In this document: piece by piece, positions 52,050 through 59,165 of the stretch | Layout: each line of letters opens with the position of its first letter | Numbering within the stretch: position 1 is the first letter of the stretch | Assembly: GCA_963781725.1 (NCBI GenBank) | Contig: CAWAGV010000001.1 | Span: 1,364,001-1,428,000, forward strand | Direction: 5' to 3' | DNA from: BOG-931 sp963781725 | GTDB lineage: Bacteria > Pseudomonadota > Alphaproteobacteria > Rhizobiales > Xanthobacteraceae | DNA: 64,000 nucleotides | The notes under the pieces: model-generated | What the model saw: the letters and a program-made list of their open reading frames with translations, nothing else | Database searches by the model: none | What the model was told of the DNA's origin: nothing | Translations under genes and position numbers: made by a program

Positions 52050-53198
52050 ATGCGATTAGCCGAATGCGATGGAAAAGCCGTGTTGCGACGGCATGGTATC
52101 GCCACGCCCCGCGGCATCCTGCTTCATTCCGGAGAGGGCGCGCCGGACGACGCTGCACAATGGCCGGGATTCCTGCTCAAGGCGCAACTTCTGGAAGGTG
52201 GCCGCGGCAAGCGTGGCCTGGTGCGCTTCTTCGAAAAGCTCGACGGCTTTCGCGATGCGCGCCGGCTGATCCTGCCCGGACTTGAAGACGCCGACACCCC
52301 GCTGTTGCTCGAGGAAGCAGTCCCGATTGCGCAGGAGATTTTTATCGCCGTCCGCGTCAACGGCAGCACGCAGCAACTTGAGATGCTGCTGGCGCCGGAA
52401 GGCGGCGAGAATGTCGAGTCCACCGCGAAGGTCGTCCGCATCCCGGTCGAAACCGGCAAAGCGACGACGCCGGAGAAAATCTTTTCCGCCATCGGCAAGC
52501 TGTTCGCGCCCGATCTTGCCGCCCGCGTCGCCCGTTACGCCGCCCGGCTGCCCGACATCGCACAGCAGGAGGATCTCGAACTCCTGGAAATCAACCCGCT
52601 GGCCTTGACGAAGGACGGCGCGCTGATCGCCTGCGACGCCAAGATCATCCGCGACGACGCCGCCGATTTCCGCCATGACCCGAAGGAATTTGCCGTCAGC
52701 CGGATGCTGGCCGCCCGCGCCCTGAGCAAGCTCGAACGCGAGGCGCAGACGCTCGGTTTCCAGCTTGTCGAAACCGACGGCGACGTCGTCTTGGTCACGT
52801 CCGGCGCCGGGCTCGGCATGATGATGATGGACCTGATCGGCGACCACGGCATGCGTGCCGCAAGCTTCATGGACAACTTGCGCGGCGCTCCCGACGAAAC
52901 CATGACCGAGCGATTGAAAATCGCCCGCGCCCTCGCGGCGCGGCCCAATATCAAGGCGATCATCTTCCAGACCACCCTGGCGTCGCGTTCGCTGGCCGAG
53001 CGCATCGACGCGCTGACAACATGGCTCGCCGCCGAGCCGTTGCCGAAACCGCTGTTTGTCGGGATCGCCGCCGGCCACGCTGCCACGCGGAAGATGACGG
53101 CAGAACAGGCCGTCGAGAAACTGCAAGCGGCCGGCGTTTCCGCCTTTACCGACCCGATCGCTCTGGTGAAGGCCGCGGCAAGCGCTGTCGCGCGCTAA
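52050..53198 (+). CDS. CoA-ligase beta-subunit-like ATP-grasp protein (SucC-like)
   Basis: Encodes 382 aa. An ATP-grasp domain begins CDGKAVLRRHGIATPRGILL with GFLLKAQLLEGGRGKRGLVR, and LEINPLALTKDGALIACDAK holds the metal-binding Glu/Asp. The C-terminal CoA-ligase half has VLVTSGAGLGMMMMDLIGDH and FVGIAAGHAAT. It is head to head with the alpha-like gene across 51 bp, so a shared divergent promoter probably keeps the subunits together. The substrate acid is unknown. Confidence 0.87.
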   Translation: MRLAECDGKAVLRRHGIATPRGILLHSGEGAPDDAAQWPGFLLKAQLLEGGRGKRGLVRFFEKLDGFRDARRLILPGLEDADTPLLLEEAVPIAQEIFIAVRVNGSTQQLEMLLAPEGGENVESTAKVVRIPVETGKATTPEKIFSAIGKLFAPDLAARVARYAARLPDIAQQEDLELLEINPLALTKDGALIACDAKIIRDDAADFRHDPKEFAVSRMLAARALSKLEREAQTLGFQLVETDGDVVLVTSGAGLGMMMMDLIGDHGMRAASFMDNLRGAPDETMTERLKIARALAARPNIKAIIFQTTLASRSLAERIDALTTWLAAEPLPKPLFVGIAAGHAATRKMTAEQAVEKLQAAGVSAFTDPIALVKAAASAVAR

Positions 53199-53213
53199 AC
53201 CCCTTCCGGGGAT

Positions 53214-53453
53214 CTAACTGGCCGGCAGAAACACCGCAAACAGTCTTCGCCAGGCGTAGAGAAGGCGCTGGAACACACCGCCGTACGGCCCCGAAACGAG
53301 GTCGAACCGGTAGGCGCACTCATCGCCGGTGCAGTTGAAGAACCGCGCCCCGCGAAGCTTGTCGGCAAATTCCATGTGCTCCTGGCCGCAGTCCGGACAG
53401 ATCAAAAGAATGCGGCTGCGAGCCGCCGAAACCAGTTGCCGAATGTTGGACAT
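53214..53453 (-). CDS. small zinc-finger protein
   Basis: Encodes 79 aa from the ATG at 53451-53453; an upstream start at 53507 is possible. LLICPDCGQEHMEFADKL and FFNCTGDECAYRFDLVSG give a CxxC...CxxxxC metal site. The basic, hydrophobic C-terminus (RLLYAWRRLFAVFLP) may touch a membrane. Function unknown. Convergent with the SucC-like gene. Confidence 0.65.
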   Translation of the reverse strand: MSNIRQLVSAARSRILLICPDCGQEHMEFADKLRGARFFNCTGDECAYRFDLVSGPYGGVFQRLLYAWRRLFAVFLPAS

Positions 53454-53588
53454 GTCCGCCACGGCGATCCCCCGACGATGGCGCCAAATTATTTTGTTAC
53501 GAATCAATGGCAGTTTAGCAGACTGCGCGGCGGCCGACGGCGACGGCCGTTGCTTCCCGGAAATATTTTTTCAGCAGCGCATAGCGAC

Positions 53589-54341
53589 CTAACGGTTTCC
53601 GCTGCCGGCGCTCATTCCGGCGCGCCAGACGCCGCCGGCGACGTTTTCCTCCATGGCGGCACGCTTAAGCTCAAGCCCGCCGCGCAGGTCGAGCGCCATG
53701 CCTCGATCGATGCAATTCTTGGCCTGCCGCAGCGCCGCCTGCGGCGCGGCAAGGATCGTTCTGGCAATATCCGCCAGCACGCCATCCAGCGCCGCAGCCT
53801 CGACGATCCGGGCCACCAGACCGGCCGCGAGCGCCTCCGCAGCGGTCAGCTTGCGGCCGGTGAACATCATGTCCTTCGCCAGCGGCTTGCCGATGATGCG
53901 CGGCAACCTCTGCGTCACGCCTACGGTGCCGCGCGTGGCTTCCGGCGTGGCAAAGGTGGCGTCCGGCGTGGCGACGACAAAATCGCAGCACGCCACGATC
54001 TCGACGCCCGAACCGATGGCCGGCCCCTGAACGACGCCAATCACCGGCATGGGAAGGCTTTCCAAAGCCTCATAGGCCGCAAAGCCGGCCAGCCGGCGCT
54101 CCCTCACGGCCTCGGCGCTCATGCCCGTACGCTCCTTGAGATCGGCCCCGGCGCAGAACACCGGGCCGTTGGCCCGGACGAAAAGAAGACGCACCGCGGC
54201 ATCGTCGCGGGCCGCCATCGCCGCGGCCAGAAGGTCATCGCACATGTTGCGGTCCAAGGCGTTGCGGCTTTCAGGGCGATCCAGCGTCAGGGTGGCGACA
54301 CCGCCTTCGACGCCGTAGCGCAAGGTCGAAAAACCCATCAC
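53589..54341 (-). CDS. enoyl-CoA hydratase/isomerase family protein
   Basis: Encodes 250 aa. VATLTLDRPESRNALDRNMC, FVRANGPVFCAGADLKERTG (oxyanion hole), VIGVVQGPAIGSGVEIVACC and FATPEATRGTVGVTQRLPRI are the crotonase blocks. PEATRG places one catalytic acid. Acts on an enoyl-CoA. Its start overlaps the stop of the paralogous gene upstream (ATGA), so the pair is one operon. Confidence 0.93.
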   Translation of the reverse strand: MMGFSTLRYGVEGGVATLTLDRPESRNALDRNMCDDLLAAAMAARDDAAVRLLFVRANGPVFCAGADLKERTGMSAEAVRERRLAGFAAYEALESLPMPVIGVVQGPAIGSGVEIVACCDFVVATPDATFATPEATRGTVGVTQRLPRIIGKPLAKDMMFTGRKLTAAEALAAGLVARIVEAAALDGVLADIARTILAAPQAALRQAKNCIDRGMALDLRGGLELKRAAMEENVAGGVWRAGMSAGSGNR

Positions 54342-55066
54342 TTGTCCTTGCCGAACGACCGCATGCGCTGGTTGATGTCGCGGCCGGCCTCCAAGGCCTG
54401 GTCGAACGGCAGGTCGGCGGCGCGATAGAACATGTTCTTGGTTGCCGCCATGGCCTGCGGTGCGAACCCCGCCATGACCTGGGCGAATTGCAATGCGGTT
54501 TCCATCAGTTTGTCAGGAGCAACGACGCGGTTGACCAGGCCGAGCGACAAGGCGCGCGCGGCGTCGACCGGTTCGCCGGTGCCGACCAGTTCGAACGCCG
54601 CCTTGCGGCCGGCCTGCCGCACCAGATTGGCCATCACCACCGCGGCGACGATGCCGTGCTTGACCTCCGGGTAACCAATTCTCGCGGTCTCCGACATCAC
54701 CGCAATATCGGCCCCGATCGCCAGTCCAGCGCCTCCACCCATAGCGGCACCATTGACCGCAGCGATGACAGGCTTGGAGAGCTTTGCGAAAACACCCTGC
54801 AATTCCATCGTCAATGTGGCGCGGCGCTCGACCAACGACTCGTTATCGGGAGTCAGCACGGCGAACTCAGAAAGATCGGCACCGGCGCAAAAAGCCGGCC
54901 CTGCTCCGGTCAGCACGATCGCCCGCACGTCGCTTGCGCCGTCGGCATCACGCAGCCCGTCCAGCACGGCCTCGCTCAGCGCCATGTTCAGAGCGTTGCG
55001 CTTCTCCGGACAATTCATCGTCAGGATGCGCACCGCACCGTCGTTATCGATAAGCAGATCGGGCAT
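54338..55066 (-). CDS. enoyl-CoA hydratase/isomerase family protein
   Basis: Encodes 242 aa. VRILTMNCPEKRNALNMALS, VLTGAGPAFCAGADLSEFAV, VIAAVNGAAMGGGAGLAIGA and ARIGYPEVKHGIVAAVVMAN are the crotonase blocks; PEVKHG holds the usual Glu. It lies 9 bp downstream of a TctC-type binding-protein gene and overlaps the next crotonase, so the three genes appear to be one transcript. That suggests uptake of an organic acid followed by beta-oxidation-like breakdown. Confidence 0.93.
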   Translation of the reverse strand: MPDLLIDNDGAVRILTMNCPEKRNALNMALSEAVLDGLRDADGASDVRAIVLTGAGPAFCAGADLSEFAVLTPDNESLVERRATLTMELQGVFAKLSKPVIAAVNGAAMGGGAGLAIGADIAVMSETARIGYPEVKHGIVAAVVMANLVRQAGRKAAFELVGTGEPVDAARALSLGLVNRVVAPDKLMETALQFAQVMAGFAPQAMAATKNMFYRAADLPFDQALEAGRDINQRMRSFGKDK

Positions 55067-55075
55067 CGAATTTCC

Positions 55076-56053
55076 TTATCGCTGCTGCTCGAACTTCACG
55101 CCGGTCTTGCGCACGATCGGCTCCCATTTCGCCTGGTCGGCGAGAATGTAATCGCGGAACTGCTGTGGCGTGGCCGGGAACGGCGTTGCGTCGAAGGTCG
55201 CGTATTGTTTTTTCAGATCGTCACTGTTGAGCGCTTTAATCGCCGCATGGCGCAGACGATCCAGTATATCGGCTGGTACGCCGGCCGGAGCGACCAGGCC
55301 ATACCAATTATCCGAAATCACGTGCGGATAACCCGCCTCCGCCGTCGTCGGCACATCGGGCAGCGCCGGTATCCGAGCTGCCGACGTCACCGCCAATGCC
55401 TTGATAGCGCCAGACTTGACCTGCGGCAGCAGGATCGGCACGTCGGCCAGCATCATCTGGATTTGTCCGCCGAGCAGATCCGTCATGGCAAGCGCGACAC
55501 CGCGATAGGGTACGTGGACCATGTCAATCCTGGCCTCGTCCTTGAGCAGTTCTACTCCGAGGTGCGTGATTGTGCCGGCGCCAGCCGAACCGAAATTGAC
55601 CTTCCCCGGATGGGCGCGGGCATAGTCGACGAAGGCCGGGAGCGTATCGACCCCGAGCGACCGCGAAACCGCGATGGCTTGCGGCACGCGCACTGCGGTC
55701 GTCAGCAGGGAAAGATCCTTCTGCCAATCGTACGGCATCTTGTCGACCATGAACGGGATGGTGGTCAGCGACGCCGCGCCGGCGAAGCAAATCGTGTAAC
55801 CGTCGGGCGAACTCTTCGCCGTGTAATCGACCCCGGTCATGCCGCCTGCGCCGGCGTGGATTTCGACAAACACCTGCTGCCCCAGATCCTGAGTCATTTC
55901 GTTGGCCAGAACACGGGTGAAAAGATCGGCCGGTCCGCCGGCCGCGAAGGTCATTACAAGTTTCACCGGTCGGGACGGGAACGATTGTGGCGCTGCCGCC
56001 GTCGTCCACAGCAGCACGAGGCCGAATGCCGCAAGCAGTGCACGACGCGCCAT
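55076..56053 (-). CDS. Bug/TctC-family substrate-binding protein
   Basis: Encodes 325 aa from the ATG at 56051-56053, with GGGAGAAG upstream; the frame extends to 56395 but without signal character. A signal peptide (LLAAFGLVLLWTTAAAPQ) precedes FPSRPVKLVMTFAAGGPADL, SPDGYTICFAGAASLTTIPF, GKVNFGSAGAGTITHLGVEL and VPYRGVALAMTDLLGGQIQM. A periplasmic carboxylate binder. Unlike the one at 1483 it leads a putative operon with two enoyl-CoA hydratases, so its ligand is probably an acid degraded via CoA thioesters. Confidence 0.92.
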   Translation of the reverse strand: MARRALLAAFGLVLLWTTAAAPQSFPSRPVKLVMTFAAGGPADLFTRVLANEMTQDLGQQVFVEIHAGAGGMTGVDYTAKSSPDGYTICFAGAASLTTIPFMVDKMPYDWQKDLSLLTTAVRVPQAIAVSRSLGVDTLPAFVDYARAHPGKVNFGSAGAGTITHLGVELLKDEARIDMVHVPYRGVALAMTDLLGGQIQMMLADVPILLPQVKSGAIKALAVTSAARIPALPDVPTTAEAGYPHVISDNWYGLVAPAGVPADILDRLRHAAIKALNSDDLKKQYATFDATPFPATPQQFRDYILADQAKWEPIVRKTGVKFEQQR

Positions 56054-56231
56054 TACGCTTCTCCCGGTCGTTTCCGCGATGTTTCGCGTCTTGGACGGGT
56101 TGTTCCGATCCTTAAGCCTGACATCAGGTCCTTGTCGGGACTCCCGCCGCGCGGCAGTATGATTGCACGGCCGAGGGGCCAGCAAGGGGATACAGTCTGC
56201 CGGTTTTGCCGCAGACAAGTGGGGAACGCCT

Positions 56232-57071
56232 ATGAAGACCATTCTCGTACCCACCGAACACAACACCTCGATGGTGTCGGCGCTCGATACCGCGCTGCTG
56301 CTGGCGCAGAAATTCGGCTCTTTCATCGAAGGCTTTTCGCTCCGTCCGGCGGTCGCCGATTTGGTCGCCATGGACCCGGACAGCGGCCTCACCATGGTCG
56401 CGGTGAAGGAGAACGATGCCGAAATGGTGCGTCAGGCGGAGGATATGTTCCGCTCATTCATGACGCAGCATCAGGTGGCGCCGCAGGGCAGCGCCGCACA
56501 AAATGCGCCTTCGTTCTCATGGCTCGATTCGGCGCCGAGCGGCCACGACTTTGTCGGCAGCTACGGCCGGGTGTTCGACTGCATCGTCCTGGCGCGGCCC
56601 GGCGACGAATGGCAGAGCCCGTCGATGGTGACGCTCGAGTCCGCGCTGTTCGAAAGCGGGCGGCCGGTGCTGATCGCGCCGCCGAACTCGCCGCGGTCGC
56701 TCGCCAGCAACGTGTTGATTGCGTGGAATTGCAGCACCGAGCAGGCCCGCACCACCGCCGACGCCATGCCGCTGCTGCGGCTCGCGCAGCGCGTCACGAT
56801 CTGCACCGTGGAAGGCGCAACGGTCGCGGGGCCGACCGGCGAGCAGATGGCGCGCTCGCTCAAGTTCAATGGCGTCAACGCCGTGCCGATCACCTTGAAA
56901 AAGGGCAAGAGCAATGCCGGCGAAATCTTGCTCGCCAAGGCCGATGAACTTGGCTGCGACCTCATCATCAAGGGCGCCTACACGCAAAGCCGGCTGCGCC
57001 AGATGATCTTCGGCGGTACCACGCGGCACATCCTTGCCAATGCCAAGCTGCCTGTGTTGATGGCGCATTGA
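56232..57071 (+). CDS. universal stress protein, two USP domains
   Basis: Encodes 279 aa from the ATG at 56232. KTILVPTEHNTSMVSALDTA starts the first USP domain; the second begins NVLIAWNCSTEQARTTADAM and ends DLIIKGAYTQSRLRQMIFGG then TTRHILANAKLPVLMAH. The GxxxxxxxxxGGxxxHI nucleotide motif survives in the second domain. Divergent from the TctC operon. USPs respond to stress or starvation; the partner is unknown. Confidence 0.9.
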   Translation: MKTILVPTEHNTSMVSALDTALLLAQKFGSFIEGFSLRPAVADLVAMDPDSGLTMVAVKENDAEMVRQAEDMFRSFMTQHQVAPQGSAAQNAPSFSWLDSAPSGHDFVGSYGRVFDCIVLARPGDEWQSPSMVTLESALFESGRPVLIAPPNSPRSLASNVLIAWNCSTEQARTTADAMPLLRLAQRVTICTVEGATVAGPTGEQMARSLKFNGVNAVPITLKKGKSNAGEILLAKADELGCDLIIKGAYTQSRLRQMIFGGTTRHILANAKLPVLMAH

Positions 57072-57095
57072 GCCAACCGCCCCATCCATTGCACC

Positions 57096-57569
57096 ATGAG
57101 TGAAATGCCGTTGGTCTTTCCGCAGCTGGCGCCGGTCTATCAGACGTGGGCGCCGATCACGGAAGCCGTGCTCCGCGTTGTTGTCGGACTATGGATGGTG
57201 CCGCACGGCCTGCGCATGTCGTTCGGCTTCTTCCCGACCACCGGCCTGCCACAGCGCAGCGTGAAGATGCTTGCCGTCGATCTCGACAAATGGGGTTACC
57301 GCCCCGGCTGGCTCTGGGCGCCGCTGATCTCGGCGACGGAACTGATCGCCGGCCCGATGCTGGCGCTCGGCCTGTTCACCCGCGCCGCCTGCGTGCCGCT
57401 GGTGCTGTTTCTGATCGTCACCAATTTCGAGCGGTACCGCGTCGGCCGCTATTTCTGGAACAAGCTCGGCCTCGAATATACGATGATGTGGCTCGTCGCC
57501 ACGTTCTACTTTCTGATCCACGGCGGCGGCCGCTATTCGCTCGACCACCTGATCGGTTGGGAATTTTAA
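57096..57569 (+). CDS. DoxX family membrane protein
   Basis: Encodes 157 aa with four TM segments: ITEAVLRVVVGLWMVPHGLR, APLISATELIAGPMLALGLF, AACVPLVLFLIVTNFERY and EYTMMWLVATFYFLIHGGGR. RxxxGxxxxxHG and the ELxxGxxLxLGLFTR patterns define DoxX. It is 24 bp after the USP gene and 10 bp before the hydrolase gene, suggesting one operon from 56232 to 59160. DoxX proteins are linked to redox and thiosulfate metabolism, but the role here is open. Confidence 0.88.
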   Translation: MSEMPLVFPQLAPVYQTWAPITEAVLRVVVGLWMVPHGLRMSFGFFPTTGLPQRSVKMLAVDLDKWGYRPGWLWAPLISATELIAGPMLALGLFTRAACVPLVLFLIVTNFERYRVGRYFWNKLGLEYTMMWLVATFYFLIHGGGRYSLDHLIGWEF

Positions 57570-57579
57570 GGAGAAACGC

Positions 57580-58362
57580 TTGTCCTTTGTCGACGCCAAC
57601 GGCGTAAGCCTGCACTACGAGCTTGCCGGTACGCAGGGGCCATCTGTCGTCCTGCTGCACGAACTCGGCGGCACGCTGAATTCATGGAACAAAGTCGCGC
57701 CGCGTCTCGCGCAGCGCTACCGCGTGCTGCGTTACGATCAGCGCGGCGCCGGCCTGTCTGAAAAAGTCCGGCAGGACTTCAGCAACGACATGCTGGTTGA
57801 AGACTTCGAGGCGCTCGCCAAAGCCGTCCGCCTCGATCCGCCCTATCATTTCGTCACGGTCGCGGCTGCCGCCACACAGGCATTGCGCTTTCTGGAAAAG
57901 CGGCCCGCCGACGTCGGATCGCTGGTGCTGTGCAATCCGGCGCCCGGTGTCGATCCAAGCCGCGCCGCCGCGCTCGACGAGCGCGCCGCGCTTGCCATGC
58001 GCGAGGGCATGCGTGCCGGACTGCCGGCCACGCTCGATATCTCCTATCCCAAGACATTGGGGGACGTGGCCGAGTACGAGGCTTATCGCGGACGCTATCT
58101 CGGCAACGACCCGGTCGGCTTCGGTCTCGGCTTTCGCACCTTGGCGCGCACCAACATGCTGCACATGCTGCCGCAAATCTCCTGCCCGACCATGGTCGTT
58201 GCCGGAAAGCACGATACGGTGCGCCCGCACACCGGCACCGCCGAGCTCGCAAAAAAGATTCCCGGCGCGCGCTTCGAACTGGTTGAAGAAGCCGGCCACT
58301 TCCTGCCAAGCCAGGGCCCGGAGCCGCTGGTCAGGCTTCTGGAAAATTTCCTGCCGCAATAA
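57580..58362 (+). CDS. alpha/beta-hydrolase fold protein lacking the nucleophile
   Basis: Encodes 260 aa from a TTG at 57580 with AAGGAG 7-12 nt upstream. VVLLHELGGTLNSWNKVAPR and YRVLRYDQRGAGLSEK match 3-oxoadipate enol-lactonases. The nucleophile elbow, usually GxSxGG, reads HFVTVAAAATQALRFL, so the Ser is Ala (residue ~96). The acid (AGKHDTVRP) and His (EEAGHFLPSQ) remain. The next gene is a paralogue with an intact elbow. This is probably a pseudoenzyme or has moved to a different chemistry. Confidence 0.88.
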   Translation: MSFVDANGVSLHYELAGTQGPSVVLLHELGGTLNSWNKVAPRLAQRYRVLRYDQRGAGLSEKVRQDFSNDMLVEDFEALAKAVRLDPPYHFVTVAAAATQALRFLEKRPADVGSLVLCNPAPGVDPSRAAALDERAALAMREGMRAGLPATLDISYPKTLGDVAEYEAYRGRYLGNDPVGFGLGFRTLARTNMLHMLPQISCPTMVVAGKHDTVRPHTGTAELAKKIPGARFELVEEAGHFLPSQGPEPLVRLLENFLPQ

Positions 58363-58377
58363 ACCGAGTGAGACATC

Positions 58378-59160
58378 ATGAAAATCAAAGCGAACGGCAT
58401 CACCATCAACTACCAGGTCGACGGTCCCGACGGCGCGCCGTGGCTGGTGTTTTCCAACTCGCTCGCGACCTCAATCGCGATGTGGGACGAGCAAGCCGCC
58501 GGTCTGAAAGATGCGTTCCGCGTGCTGCGTTACGACCAGCGCGGCCACGGCGGCACCGATGCGCCGGCGGGCCGCTATACCTACGATACGCTGCTGGCCG
58601 ACGCGGTCGGATTGATGGACGCGCTCTCGATCAAAAAAGCCCATTTCGCCGGTCTGTCGATGGGCGGCGCCACGGCGATGGGGCTGGCCGAGCTTTATCC
58701 CGACCGCGTCGATCACATCATCGTCTGCAACTCGCCCTGCCAATCGACGCCGCAATCGGCCCAAGGCTGGGAGGAGCGCATCGCGGTCGCCGAGACCAAA
58801 GGCATTGAGGCGCTCGTCGAGCCGACGATCGGCCGATGGTTTCCCCCGGAGACAGTGGCGAAGAACCCGCCCCATCTCGACAAAATCCGCGCCATGATCC
58901 GCACCACACCGGTCAACGGCTTTATCGGCTGCGCCGCGGCGCTCGCCGACCACGACTACGCGTCTGCCGCCGCCAGCGTGAAGCACCCGGTGCTGTTCAT
59001 GACCGGCGAGAAGGATGCCGCCACGGTGCCGATGCGCAAACTCCACGACAAGCTTGGCGGCTCGCGGTTCGTCGAACTGGTGGGCGCCGGCCACATCTCC
59101 AACATGGAGCGGCCGGCCGAATTCACCAAGGCAATCCGCGACTTCATCGCGGGCGGGTAA
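58378..59160 (+). CDS. alpha/beta hydrolase, 3-oxoadipate enol-lactonase-like
   Basis: Encodes 260 aa. KANGITINYQVDGPDGAPWL, VFSNSLATSIAMWDEQAAGL, FRVLRYDQRGHGGTDAPAGR, the elbow HFAGLSMGGATAMGLAELYP (Ser94), TGEKDAATVPMRKLH and LVGAGHISNMERP give a complete Ser-Asp-His set. The pattern fits PcaD, the beta-ketoadipate pathway lactonase, though other pca genes are not in the window. It follows its nucleophile-less paralogue by 15 bp. Confidence 0.9.
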   Translation: MKIKANGITINYQVDGPDGAPWLVFSNSLATSIAMWDEQAAGLKDAFRVLRYDQRGHGGTDAPAGRYTYDTLLADAVGLMDALSIKKAHFAGLSMGGATAMGLAELYPDRVDHIIVCNSPCQSTPQSAQGWEERIAVAETKGIEALVEPTIGRWFPPETVAKNPPHLDKIRAMIRTTPVNGFIGCAAALADHDYASAAASVKHPVLFMTGEKDAATVPMRKLHDKLGGSRFVELVGAGHISNMERPAEFTKAIRDFIAGG

Positions 59161-59165
59161 CGGCT

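Noticed and set aside
54488..56947. 819-residue plus-strand open frame opposite the hydratases and TctC gene
   Set aside because: It runs antisense through three recognisable genes and then out of frame through the USP gene; composition is that of a shadow frame.
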